A DNA stretch of 64,000 nucleotides from Pseudoips prasinana (Eukaryota > Arthropoda > Insecta > Lepidoptera > Nolidae). Under the pieces are notes generated by a model. That model ran no database searches, had not been told where the DNA came from, and worked only from the letters and a program-made list of their open reading frames with translations. How positions within the stretch are numbered: position 1 is the first letter of the stretch; every line of letters starts with the position of its first letter. Made by a program: the position numbers and the translations under genes. Below, piece by piece: positions 1 through 11,564 of this stretch. The stretch is taken from NCBI GenBank assembly GCA_951640165.1, contig OX621259.1, forward strand, positions 1,922,001 through 1,986,000, in the 5' to 3' direction.

Positions 1-717
1 AAAAAAACCAAGTTTTTTCATTTTTCACTGTCTGGCCGATCAAAACGATTGTTGTTAGTGTCTGCGAATGGTGTAAGAATTGAACAGGTTGATACAATCA
101 CCTTTCTAGGTTTTGAAGTCGACAGGTGCCTAAAGTGGGAGTGCCACATAGCAAAAATATGCGCCAGGCTGGGTAGCGCATGTTTTGCCATTCGTCGAAT
201 CGCTCGAGTCGTGCAGGAGAGGGAGGCGCGAGAATGCTATTTTGCGACTGTGCATTCGCAGCTACAGTATGGCGCTGAGTTGTGGGGTCGCTCTGCCGAT
301 TGGGAGCGCGCATTTCGCATGCAAAAACGTGCCGTACGGGCGATTGCGCGAATACCGCAGGATGAATCTGCTAGACCGTACTTCACCAAGTTTGGGATTC
401 TTACCTTACCAGCATTAGTGATATATGAGGTAGCTGTGTATATAAGGCTAAACCTGGAACTATACACGAAGAAAAGCGATGTACACTCGTACTACACTCG
501 CCGGAGGGATAAATTGTCATTAGTGAATAGAACACTAACTAAGTCAGCAAAATCGACTCATGTTATGGGCCCGGCAGTTTATAATCAGCTCCCAGAGAGT
601 ATAGTAACCGCCCTAACTGTCGCAGGTTTCGAGTATCGGTTAAGACGCTGGTTAGTCGAACGGGCGTTCTACACTTACGATGATTCTTTAAATTTAAATA
701 ATATTCTTGCAATATAA
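1..717 (+). CDS. LINE ORF2 C-terminal fragment (Jockey/CR1-like), cut by window edge
   Basis: The frame is open from base 1 to a TAA at 715-717, so the gene enters from outside the window. The protein is the part of a non-LTR retrotransposon polyprotein that follows the reverse-transcriptase palm. It has the TFLGFEVD block of the RT thumb region, then the conserved tail blocks FAIRRI, QLQYGAELWG and MQKRAVRAIARIP, which are standard in Jockey-superfamily LINEs. No stop or frameshift is visible over about 239 codons, so this copy is younger than its neighbour at 0.8-3.6 kb. A related relic lies at 53.42-53.59 kb. Whether the element is full length upstream cannot be seen. The family call (Jockey/CR1 group) is from motif recognition; the exact clade is uncertain. 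Confidence 0.85.
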   Translation, partial: KKTKFFHFSLSGRSKRLLLVSANGVRIEQVDTITFLGFEVDRCLKWECHIAKICARLGSACFAIRRIARVVQEREARECYFATVHSQLQYGAELWGRSADWERAFRMQKRAVRAIARIPQDESARPYFTKFGILTLPALVIYEVAVYIRLNLELYTKKSDVHSYYTRRRDKLSLVNRTLTKSAKSTHVMGPAVYNQLPESIVTALTVAGFEYRLRRWLVERAFYTYDDSLNLNNILAI

Positions 718-738
718 GTCGGTAAAATAGGTGGTAGG

Positions 739-774
739 TTAGGTCTGGTATTGTTCTTACAATACCAGACCTAA
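739..774 (+). repeat. perfect hairpin in LINE 3' UTR
   Basis: Arms 739-754 and 759-774 are perfect reverse complements of 16 bp around a 4-base loop (tctt). It starts 22 bp after the LINE stop codon. It could be a 3'-UTR structure read by the element's own reverse transcriptase, but that role is inferred. Confidence 0.8.
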
Positions 775-859
775 AAGGGGCAGAGAAGGTTCCTTAATTT
801 TATCTCTGGACAATATAAAAGTAGACGAGGTTTAAATATGTAAACAGTTATACAAAAGC

Positions 860-1666
860 AACTGTTTTGAAGTGTGTGGGGTAAGAGATGCTATCACAAA
901 TGTATATATAATTTGTTGTTACAGGCCTCCTGAGAACAGTAATTTTGAAAATGTTATGGATAGATTAGAAAAACTATTACTGCATTTCTTCAATAAACAG
1001 TGTATAATTTGTGGTGATTTTAACATTAATTTACAAAAAGATGACATAAGGCAAAATACCTTTATATCACTGTTAACTTGTTATAACTTCAGGTGCCTAA
1101 TTAACTCTCCGACATTTATAAGGAATCAATCACAATCGTGCATAGACAATATTTTGATAAATTTACCTGACTATTCTGTAAAAAATACTAGTGTTGACCA
1201 TAATGGGCTGGCGGATGGACATGCAGGATTATTTTGTTCCATATATTTAGAAAAAGTCGCAAATAAAAACGAACCGATTTACATCCGTTTTTACAAACGG
1301 ATATATAATTCAAAAAACAAAATTGAATTCAGGAAAAAGTTATTGGATACAAATTGGAGCTCTGGTATTAATACTTTTATAGGACAATTAAGAAATATGC
1401 ATACTTCGACTTTCAAAAAAACTAAACTTAAAATGAATATCAAAAGAAAACGGCTTTCAAACTGGGTATCCAAGGGAATAAGAGTGGCCAGCAAAGTTAA
1501 ACGGTTTCTTAACACTATAGATAAGATGAAATGCGAAAAATCGATTATTGAATATCGTAATAGATACATAAAAATGTATAGAAGAGTAGTAAATCATGCT
1601 AAAAGGAACGATGTTAGAAACCAAATAAATAGGCATCAGATTCTAGTAAAGAAATTTGGAAAATAG
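860..1666 (+). pseudogene. LINE apurinic-like endonuclease (EEP) domain, partial
   Basis: The reading frame shows the C-terminal half of an exonuclease-endonuclease-phosphatase domain, the nuclease that nicks the target DNA for retrotransposition. The visible blocks are YIICCYRPPE and then CIICGDFNIN, which holds the GDFN catalytic motif. A Ser/Asp-rich region follows, including DNILI and SVDHNGLADGHAG, where an SDH-type motif is expected. The N-terminal catalytic residues are absent because the copy is truncated. The frame ends at TAG 1664-1666. The same frame resumes at 1757, so this stop is a lesion inside what was one long ORF. Confidence 0.8.
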
Positions 1667-1756
1667 TAAATAGACGACGTTATAATACCAAAAAACTATG
1701 ACCATGAACAAATTATTCTTAAAATTGACAATAAAGTAATCAGTAATCCTCTAGAA

Positions 1757-3400
1757 GTGGCTAACATTTTTTCTAAAACATTTGACAACAGTGTATGCCT
1801 GAGGGCGTGTGACCACAATCAGGCTATGACATTTTTGACTGAGAATATTAACAGAATAGAACAAAGCATGTATTTTGACTTAGTCACTCCTTTAGAAGTA
1901 CTAAATATAGTTAAGAAAATGGTAAATAAATCTACAGTTGGTCATGATGAAATTCCTCTTGCTATCATCAAAGATAATATTGACCTGTTTGCAACACCTT
2001 TAGCTTTGTTTTACAATGAGTGCATTGAGGTTGGCCTGTTTCCTGAACAATTTAAAATCGCCCGTGTTATCCCAATATTTAAAAAAGGGTCAAAAACAGA
2101 GGCCGGCAACTAAAGACCAATCTCCTTGCTACCCGTATTGTCCAAGATTTTTGAGAAAATAATGAAAGATAGGCATATTTTACACTGTCAGCAATTTGGA
2201 TACCAAAAAACTAAAGGCACCACTGATGCTATTGAAGCTTTAGTGGACGAGGTTGTCTGTAAATTAATTGACAGGCATAAAGTGGCAGGCATCTTTTTAG
2301 ATTTGAGTTCTGCATTCAATACCGTAGACCACAATATCCTGTTGTCAAAGTTAGAACACTATGGTATTCGAGAAAATGTACTAAAACTTTTCAGTTCATA
2401 TTTGCATAACAGAAGACAGTATATAGAAATCAAAACTGTAGTAGATGATGAAGAAAACGTTTACAAACTTAGTTACAGTTTTCCGTGGAGTACCTCAGGG
2501 CTCTATCCTGGGACCAATTTTCTTTATTTTATTCCTGAATGACCTGGCTGAAGACATAAAATCACAAATACCCGATATCAAACTTATTATATTTGCAGAT
2601 GATACAAATGCTATAATATCTGCATAAACAATAACTGATTTAGAATCTAAGGTAAACGCGGTCGTAAAAGCTTTTAAGAAATGGTTTGGCTCTAATAATC
2701 TGAAACTTAACGTAAATAAAACGAAATGTATGCTGTTCAAAACTACAATAAGAAATAAAAACAGTCTTCAAGTAGTGTCTTGTGGAGATAAAGTAGATGT
2801 AGTTGATAATGTTAAGTTCTTAGGAGTATATATTGACGCTTTGCTGAACTGGAAATTGGAAACATCATCCATAACGAAAGAAATTAGTTCTGCATGCTAT
2901 GCTATTCGTAAATTGAGAGACGAACTCAGCTTGGCTCAACTCAAGCTGGTTTATTTTGCTCTGGTTAAGTCAAAGCTCAGATACAGCATCAAATTCTGGG
3001 GCAATAGTTATAACTACAACATACAATCAGCGTTTGTTTTACAAAAAAGAGCGATAAGAACAATGCTTTGCTTGCAGCAAATGGATTCATGCAGAGACTA
3101 TTTTATTAAGCTAGAAATTTTGACTGCCCCGTGCTTATATGTATTAGTTTTATTAACAGGCTTTGTAAAAAATCTCCTCAAATTTGAAAATGTTGAGGAA
3201 AGACAGATTTGAGAGCAAACTCGTAAAAACCTTCATTGTTCCAAGCCAAACTTAATGTGGTTCAACACAGTTCCAGAGTACAATCGGTCTCATTATATCA
3301 TAAGTTGCCTTTAGAATTTAAAAGCATATATAGACCACATATATTCAGGGATAAATTAAAAAACTATTTATTGAAGAAAGGCTTTTATAGTGTAAGTGTA
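1757..3400 (+). pseudogene. LINE reverse transcriptase, frameshifted and interrupted
   Basis: Frame 2 carries the region before the RT fingers (1757-2113, ending KIARVIPIFKKGSK). After a TAA it continues with the RT fingers and palm (2126-2542), including GIFLDLSSAFNTVDH, which holds the first catalytic Asp. At about 2440-2500 the homology moves to frame 0 (2445-2627), with GVPQGSILGP and the FADDT box that holds the catalytic Asp pair. A TAA at 2625-2627 follows. Frame 0 resumes at 2730-3212 with FLGVYID and the tail blocks ACYAIRKL and LQKRAIRTM. Decayed tail sequence is still readable to about 3400. All catalytic motifs survive, but the chain cannot be made from one frame. Confidence 0.85.
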
Positions 3401-3616
3401 AGAATTTATACATGACAAATGACTTCCTAATTATATAATGAAATGGTATGACACATGAACATAATCATATAAAATTGATAATAATGTAAGTAATGGTTAA
3501 TAATAAGATAAAATTGATAATAATGTAATGTAATTAATTTTAATTTGTAAATTAAGCTTTCAAATTTTCAACACAAATGTATTTGTTATGAAAAATAAAT
3601 GACTTATGACTTCTGA

Positions 3617-4667
3617 CATCTCCTTCTGACGTGAAGGCCCTTATGCGAAAAGAAGCCGAGAAAATGGAAATTTTACCGCTCAGAAGTGTTACAACTGTGG
3701 GAGATTAGGACACAAATCTATGCACTGTAAAACCAATAGATATTTGAGGACTCTTGTATAAATTCTTTGCCCATAAAATTGACGGTATCTTCTTTAATCA
3801 TTCTCCAGGCAGCTCTACATGTATTCTTCGACCCTTGTATAAATTTAGTGTGATATATTATTTTGGGATTTATTTATGCGCGATATTTAACGTATATACT
3901 TTTCACATTAAATTTTAGTTTTAACAGCATTATTCGCAATGCAAAGCGTAAATCTAATCTCAACTATTAGGTCAGAATAAAACTGAGTGAACAGTAGAAA
4001 TATACAAAATGATTACAATTTGTATAATAATTTTAATTACGTTTTAATAAATATTTATGTGATTATGGGACCACCTACCGCACGCATTTTTTAAGAACTT
4101 TTGGGGAAATAAACCATTTTTCGCGGGACAGTTAAGAATCACTTATTTGACCTCTCATACGTATTGCTACCGTTAAGCACTACCGTGGTTTCAAACTTAA
4201 GTTTACTAAAAATCTTGGTCATGATTTAACGTATTTATTTTCCAAATTAAATTTTAGTTTTAATTGCATTATTTGCAATGCAAAGCGTAAATCTAAAGGC
4301 ATCGTTAATGATCGCATTAAGCGACGCACGTAAAGGTGAAGCTTCATCATGGCTGTCGTCAATATGTTACCACGGAATGTCATGGGGCGAATTCAAAGAG
4401 CTGTTTTAGCCAGGTACGACTGCCTTGATACCACTGCCTCATTTCTAATCAACTTGAATAACATGAAACCAAAATAAAACGAGTGCTCAGTTGCATATGC
4501 TGCTACCCTCATGACATCCTTATTGTCCAGATGGAATGGCCTTAGCTTCGAGCAGATTGCAATCGCCATGAACTTAGCTAATATTGCGCAGACTGATCCG
4601 CGTGTCCAGAGGTTGGCATTTACTAATGATATTAAAACACGTAATGAGTTGCAAAGCCAACTGAAGG
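3617..4667 (+). repeat. array unit 1, rearranged edge unit
   Basis: Only the first knuckle survives. At about 3750 the sequence jumps from the region just after it into the spacer, losing the second knuckle. An extra displaced copy of spacer and gag-start DNA sits at about 3875-3960. A one-base loss in the core (gagctgttttagcc near 4400) adds a frameshift. Edge units diverging from the interior fits weaker homogenisation at array ends. Confidence 0.85.
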
Positions 4668-5816
4668 CATCTCCTTCTGGAAACGTGAAGGCCCTCATGC
4701 AAAAATAAGCCGAGAAAATGGAAATTTTACCGCTCTTAAGTGTTACAACTGTGGGAGATTAGGACACAAATCTATGCACTGTCAAACCAATAGATATTTG
4801 AGGACCCGCGATGACCGATTCAGACCGATGTCGGCCAAAAGCAGCCACAGCACGAGCAAGCAGTCAGCTGGAAGATCTGATGGAATAAATTGCTTTCATT
4901 GTAGTGAACAAGGACACTACGCGTCAAGCTGCCCGCAGCGGACCAACAGGGAGTCGCGCAGTAGCGGGACATCCGGTCCAGTCATTGAGAATGGGTTGGA
5001 TGTATGCATCGTGAAAAGGTAATCTCTTGTATAAAGTCTTTGCCCATAAAATTGACGGTATCTTCTTTAATCATTCTCCAGGCAGCTCTACATTTATTCT
5101 TTAAGGTCTAACTATTAGGTCAGAATAAAACTGAGTGAACAGTAGAAATATACAAAATGATTACACTTTGTATAATAATTTTAATTACGTTTTAATAAAT
5201 ATTTATGTGATTATGGGACCACCTACCGCACGCATTTTTAAGAACTTTAGGGAAATAAATCCATTTTTGCGGGACAGTTAAGAATCACTTATTTGACCTC
5301 TCATACGTATTGATACCGTTTAGCACTACCGTGGTGTCAAACTTAAGTTTACTAAAAATTTTAGTCGCGATATTTAACGTATTTATTTTTCAAATCAAAT
5401 TTTAGTTTTGATTGCATTATTTGCAATGAAAAGCGTAAATCTAAAAGCATCGTTAATGATCGCATTAAGCCATGCACGTAAAGGTGAAGCGTCATCATGG
5501 CTGTCGTCAATATGTTACCACGGAATGTCATGGGGCGAATTCAAAGAGCGGCTCTTAGCCAGGTACGACTGCCTTGATACCACTGCCTCATGTCTAATCA
5601 ACTTGAATAACATGAAACCAAAATAAAACGAATGCTCAGTTGCATATGCTGCTACCCTCATGACATCCTTATTGTCCAGGTGGAATGGCTTTGGCTTCGA
5701 GTAGATTGCAATCGCCAGGAACTTAGCTAATATTGCGCAGACTGATCCGCGTGTCCAGAGGTTGGCATTTACTAATGATATTAAAACACGTAATGAGTTG
5801 CAAAGCCAACTGAAGG
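4668..5816 (+). repeat. array unit 2 (dimer type A)
   Basis: Carries the variant ending ALMQK-stop at 4706-4708 and an Arg-to-Ser change in the second knuckle (CFHCSEQGH). The following core has a TAG in place of Gln near 5699 and a lost ATG. Confidence 0.85.
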
Positions 5817-6967
5817 CATCTCCTTCTGGAAACGTGCAGGCCCTCATGCGAAAAGAAGCCGAGAAAATGGAAATTTTACCGCTCTTAAGTGTTACAACTG
5901 TGGGAGATTAGGACACAAATCTATGCACTGTCAAACCAATAGATATTTGAGGACCCGCGATGACCGATTCAGACCGATGTCGGCCAAAAGCAGCCACAGC
6001 ACGAGCGAGCAGTCGGCTGGAAGATCTGATGGAATAAATTGCTTTCATTGTCGTGAACAAGGACACTACGCGTCAAACTGCCCGCAGCGGACCAACAGGG
6101 AGTCGCGCAGTAGCGGGACATCCGGTCCAGTCATTGAGAATGGGTTGGATGTATGCATCGTGAAAAGGTAATCTCTTGTATAAAGTCTTTGCCCATAAAA
6201 TTGACGGTATCTTCTTTAATCATTCTCCAGGCAGCTCTACATTTATTCTTTAAGGTCTAACTATTAGGTCAGAATAAAACTGAGTGAACAGTAGAAATAT
6301 ACAAAATGATTACACTTTGTATAATAATTTTAATTACGTTTTAATAAATATTTATGTGATTATGGGACCACCTACCGCACGCATTTTTTTAGAACTTTAG
6401 GGAAACAAAACATTTTTTCGCGGGATAGTTAAGAATCACTTATTTGACCTCTTATACGTATTGCTACCGTTTAGCACTACCGTGGTGTCAAACTTAAGTT
6501 TACTAAAAATCTTGGTCGCGATATTTAACGTATTTATTTTTAAAATCAAATTTTAGTTTTGATTGCATTATTTGCAATACAAAGCGTGAATCTAAAAGCA
6601 TCGTTAATGATCGCATTAAGCCACGCACGTTAAGGTGAAGCGTCATCATGGCTGTCGTCAATATGTTACCACGGAATGTCATGGGGCGAATTCAAAGAGC
6701 TGTTCTTAGCCAGGTACGACTGCCTTGATACCACTGCCTCATTTCTAATCAACTTGAATAACATGAAACCAAAATAAAACGAGTGCTCAGTTGCATATGC
6801 TGCTACCCTCATGACATCCTTATTGTCCAGATGGAATGGCCTTAGCTTCGAGCAGATTGCAATCGCCATGAACTTAGCTAATATTGCGCAGACTGATCCG
6901 CGTGTCCAGAGGTTGGCATTTACTAATGATATTAAAACACGTAATGAGTTGCAAAGCCAACTGAAGG
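5817..6967 (+). repeat. array unit 3 (dimer type B)
   Basis: Reads through RKEAEK, has ASNC in the second knuckle, and has a TAA in the core at cgcacgt-taa-ggt near 6630. The spacer has the aaacaaaacattttttcgcg variant. Confidence 0.85.
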
Positions 6968-8116
6968 CATCTCCTTCTGGAAACGTGAAGGCCCTCATGC
7001 AAAAATAAGCCGAGAAAATGGAAATTTTACCGCTCTTAAGTGTTACAACTGTGGGAGATTAGGACACAAATCTATGCACTGTCAAACCAATAGATATTTG
7101 AGGACCCGCGATGACCGATTCAGACCGATGTCGGCCAAAAGCAGCCACAGCACGAGCAAGCAGTCAGCTGGAAGATCTGATGGAATAAATTGCTTTCATT
7201 GTCGTGAACAAGGACACTACGCGTCAAGCTGCCCGCAGCGGACCAACAGGGAGTCGCGCAGTAGCGGGACATCCGGTCCAGTCATTGAGAATGGGTTGGA
7301 TGTATGCATCGTGAAAAGGTAATCTCTTGTATAAAGTCTTTGCCCATAAAATTGACGGTATCTTCTTTAATCATTCTCCAGGCAGCTCTACATTTATTCT
7401 TTTAGGTCTAACTATTAGGTCAGAATTAAACTGAGTGAACAGTAGAAATATACAAAATGATTACACTTTGTATAATAATTTTAATTACGTTTTAATAAAT
7501 ATTTATGTGATTATGGGACCACCTACCGCACGCATTTTTAAGAACTTTAGGGAAATAAATCCATTTTTGCGGGACAGTTAAGAATCACTTATTTGACCTC
7601 TCATACGTATTGATACCGTTTAGCACTACCGTGGTGTCAAACTTAAGTTTACTAAAAATTTTAGTCGCGATATTTAACGTATTTATTTTTCAAATCAAAT
7701 TTTAGTTTTGATTGCATTATTTGCAATGAAAAGCGTAAATCTAAAAGCATCGTTAATGATCGCATTAAGCCATGCACGTAAAGGTGAAGCGTCATCATGG
7801 CTGTCGTCAATATGTTACCACGGAATGTCATGGGGCGAATTCAAAGAGCGGCTCTTAGCCAGGTACGACTGCCTTGATACCACTGCCTCATGTCTAATCA
7901 ACTTGAATAACATGAAACCAAAATAAAACGAATGCTCAGTTGCATATGCTGCTACCCTCATGACATCCTTATTGTCCAGGTGGAATGGCTTTGGCTTCGA
8001 GTAGATTGCAATCGCCAGGAACTTAGCTAATATTGCGCAGACTGATCCGCGTGTCCAGAGGTTGGCATTTACTAATGATATTAAAACACGTAATGAGTTG
8101 CAAAGCCAACTGAAGG
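6968..8116 (+). repeat. array unit 4 (dimer type A)
   Basis: Nearly a duplicate of unit 2: ALMQK-stop, and the core TAG near 7999. The second knuckle is the consensus form. Confidence 0.85.
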
Positions 8117-9267
8117 CATCTCCTTCTGGAAACGTGCAGGCCCTCATGCAAAAAGAAGCCGAGAAAATGGAAATTTTACCGCTCTTAAGTGTTACAACTG
8201 TGGGAGATTAGGACACAAATCTATGCACTGTCAAACCAATAGATATTTGAGGACCCGCGATGACCGATTCAGACCGATGTCGGCCAAAAGCAGCCACAGC
8301 ACGAGCAAGTAGTCGGCTGGAAGATCTGATGGAATAAATTGCTTTCATTGTCGTGAACAAGGACACTTCGCGTCAAACTGCCCGCAGCGGACCAACAGGG
8401 AGTCGCGCAGTAGCGGGACATCCGGTCCAGTCATTGAGAATGGGTTGGATGTATGCATCGTGAAAAGGTAATCTCTTGTATAAAGTCTTTGCCCATAAAA
8501 TTGACGGTATCTTCTTTAATCATTCTCCAGGCAGCTCTACATTTATTCTTTTAGGTCTAACTATTAGGTCAAAATAAAACTGAGTGAACAGTAGAAATAT
8601 ACAAAATGATTACACTTTGTATAATAATTTTAATTACGTTTTAATAAATATTTATGTGATTATGGGACCACCTACCGCACGCATTTTTTTAGAACTTTAG
8701 GGAAACAAAACATTTTTTCGCGGGATAGTTAAGAATCACTTATTTGACCTCTTATACGTATTGCTACCGTTTAGCACTACCGTGGTGTCAAACTTAACTT
8801 TACTAAAAATCTTGGTCGCGATATTTAACGTATTTATTTTTTAAATCAAATTTTAGTTTTGATTGCATTATTTGCAATACAAAGCGTGAATCTAAAAGCA
8901 TCGTTAATGATCGCATTAAGCCACGCACGTTAAGGTGAAGCGTCATCATGGCTGTCGTCAATATGTTACCACGGAATGTCATGGGGCGAATTCAAAGAGC
9001 TGTTCTTAGCCAGGTACGACTGCCTTGATACCACTGCCTCATTTCTAATCAACTTGAATAACATGAAACCAAAATAAAACGAGTGCTCAGTTGCATATGC
9101 TGCTACCCTCATGACATCCTTATTGTCCAGATGGAATGGCCTTAGCTTCGAGCAGATTGCAATCGCCATGAACTTAGCTAATATTGCGCAGACTGATCCG
9201 CGTGTCCAGAGGTTGGCATTTACTAATGATATTAAAACACGTAATGAGTTGCAAAGCCAACTGAAGG
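8117..9267 (+). repeat. array unit 5 (dimer type B)
   Basis: Resembles unit 3 in its spacer and core TAA. It has a private TAG at 8310-8312 between the knuckles and a Tyr-to-Phe change in knuckle two, so it lacks the long knuckle frame seen elsewhere. Confidence 0.85.
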
Positions 9268-10415
9268 CATCTCCTTCTGGAAACGTGAAGGCCCTCATGC
9301 AAAAATAAGCCGAGAAAATGGAAATTTTACCGCTCTTAAGTGTTACAACTGTGGGAGATTAGGACACAAATCTATGCACTGTCAAACCAATAGATATTTG
9401 AGGACCCGCGATGACCGATTCAGACCGATGTCGGCCAAAAGCAGCCACAGCACGAGCAAGCAGTCAGCTGGAAGATCTGATGGAATAAATTGCTTTCATT
9501 GTCGTGAACAAGGACACTACGCGTCAAGCTGCCCGCAGCGGACCAACAGGGAGTCGCGCAGTAGCGGGACATCCGGTCCAGTCATTGAGAATGGGTTGGA
9601 TGTATGCATCGTGAAAAGGTAATCTCTTGTATAAAGTCTTTGCCCATAAAATTGACGGTATCTTCTTTAATCATTCTCCAGGCAGCTCTACATTTATTCT
9701 CTAGGTCTAACTATTAGGTCAGAATAAAACTGAGTGAACAGTAGAAATATACAAAATGATTACACTTTGTATAATAATTTTAATTACGTTTTAATAAATA
9801 TTTATGTGATTATGGGACCACCTACCGCACGCATTTTTAAGAACTTTAGGGAAATAAATCCATTTTTGCGGGACAGTTAAGAATCACTTATTTGACCTCT
9901 CATACGTATTGATACCGTTTAGCACTACCGTGGTGTCAAACTTAAGTTTACTAAAAATTTTAGTCGCGATATTTAACGTATTTATTTTTCAAATCAAATT
10001 TTAGTTTTGATTGCATTATTTGCAATGAAAAGCGTAAATCTAAAAGCATCGTTAATGATCGCATTAAGCCATGCACGTAAAGGTGAAGCGTCATCATGGC
10101 TGTCGTCAATATGTTACCACGGAATGTCATGGGGCGAATTCAAAGAGCGGCTCTTAGCCAGGTACGACTGCCTTGATACCACTGCCTCATGTCTAATCAA
10201 CTTGAATAACATGAAACCAAAATAAAACGAATGCTCAGTTGCATATGCTGCTACCCTCATGACATCCTTATTGTCCAGATGCAATGGCCTTAGCTTCGAG
10301 CAGATTGCAATCGCCATGAACTTAGCCAATATTGCGCAGACTGATCCGCGTGTCCAGAGGTTGGCATTTACTAATGATATTAAAACACGTAATGAGTTGC
10401 AAAGCCAACTGAAGG
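9268..10415 (+). repeat. array unit 6 (dimer type A start)
   Basis: Begins as type A (ALMQK-stop). Its core switches to a form with the long second core frame (10259) and a private Trp-to-Cys change there. Confidence 0.85.
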
Positions 10416-10770
10416 CATCTCCTTCTGGAAACGTGCAGGCCCTCATGCGAAAAGAAGCCGAGAAAATGGAAATTTTACCGCTCTTAAGTGTTACAACTGT
10501 GGGAGATTAGGACACAAATCTATGCACTGTCAAACCAATAGATATTTGAGGACCCGCGATGACCGATTCAGACCGATGCCGGCCAAAAGCCGCCACAGCA
10601 CGAGCAAGCAGTTGGCTGGAAGATCTGATGGAATAAATTGCTTTCATTGTCGTGAACAAGGACACTACGCGTCAAGCTGCCCGCAGCGGACCAACAGGGA
10701 GTCGCGCAGTAGCGGGACATCCGGTCCAGTCATTGAGAATGGGTTGGATGTATGCATCGTGAAAAGGTAA
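10007..10770 (+). pseudogene. gag-like fragment, best-preserved example in the array
   Basis: Three pieces make up a degraded LTR-retrotransposon gag. 10007-10225 encodes a capsid-like core with the block GEASSWLSSICYHGMSWGEF. One TAA at 10223-10225 separates it from 10259-10510 in the same frame (FEQIAIAMNLANIAQTDPRV), which probably continued the core. The nucleocapsid part lies in the -1 frame. There, one CX2CX4HX4C knuckle (CYNCGRLGHKSMHC) begins just upstream of ATG 10522, and a second (CFHCREQGHYASSC) follows 40 residues later, ending at TAA 10768-10770. The TAA and the frame change occur at the same sites in every unit inspected, so the gene was dead before it was amplified. Protease and polymerase parts are absent. 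A Ty3/gypsy-like origin is my best guess. Confidence 0.7.
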
Positions 10771-11564
10771 TCTCTTGTATAAAGTCTTTGCCCATAAAAT
10801 TGACGGTATCTTCTTTAATCATTCTCCAGGCAGCTCTACATTTATTCTTTTAGGTCTAACTATTAGGTCAGAATAAAACTGAGTGAACAGTAGAAATATA
10901 CAAAATGATTACACTTTGTATAATAATTTTAATTACGTTTTAATAAATATTTATGTGATTATGGGACCACCTACCGCACGCATTTTTAAGAACTTTAGGG
11001 AAATAAATCCATTTTTGCGGGACAGTTAAGAATCACTTATTTGACCTCTCATACGTATTGATACCGTTTAGCACTACCGTGGTGTCAAACTTAAGTTTAC
11101 TAAAAATTTTAGTCGCGATATTTAACGTATTTATTTTTCAAATCAAATTTTAGTTTTGATTGCATTATTTGCAATGAAAAGCGTAAATCTAAAAGCATCG
11201 TTAATGATCGCATTAAGCCATGCACGTAAAGGTGAAGCGTCATCATGGCTGTCGTCAATATGTTACCACGGAATGTCATGGGGCGAATTCAAAGAGCGGC
11301 TCTTAGCCAGGTACGACTGCCTTGATACCACTGCCTCATGTCTAATCAACTTGAATAACATGAAACCAAAATAAAACGAATGCTCAGTTGCATATGCTGC
11401 TACCCTCATGACATCCTTATTGTCCAGGTGGAATGGCTTTGGCTTCGAGCAGATTGCAATCGCCATGAACTTAGCCAATATTGCGCAGACTGATCCGCGT
11501 GTCCAGAGGTTGGCATTTACTAATGATATTAAAACACGTAATGAGTTGCAAAGCCAACTGAAGG
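10416..11564 (+). repeat. array unit 7
   Basis: Marked by atgccggcc instead of atgtcggcc and by an agccgccac variant between the knuckles. Its core has the TGT (Cys) form of the TTT position and the Phe variant NGFGFEQ. Confidence 0.85.

Larger units (their letters stand above)
800..3616 (+). mobile_element. 5'-truncated, inactivated Jockey/CR1-type LINE
   Basis: One LINE copy runs from within its endonuclease domain to a 3' end near 3614 (aaataaatgacttatgactt). It directly abuts the tandem array that starts at 3617. The coding sequence is broken by stops at 1664-1666, 2111-2113, 2625-2627 and 3210-3212, and by a frame change around 2440-2500. The 5' end is missing, as is common when target-primed reverse transcription stops early. 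The 5' boundary near 800 is approximate. Confidence 0.85.

Noticed and set aside
5860..5900. Programmed -1 frameshift joining gag core to the knuckles
   Set aside because: The aaatttt run before the knuckles is not in the phase needed to slip from the core frame, and the upstream TAA would block it anyway.
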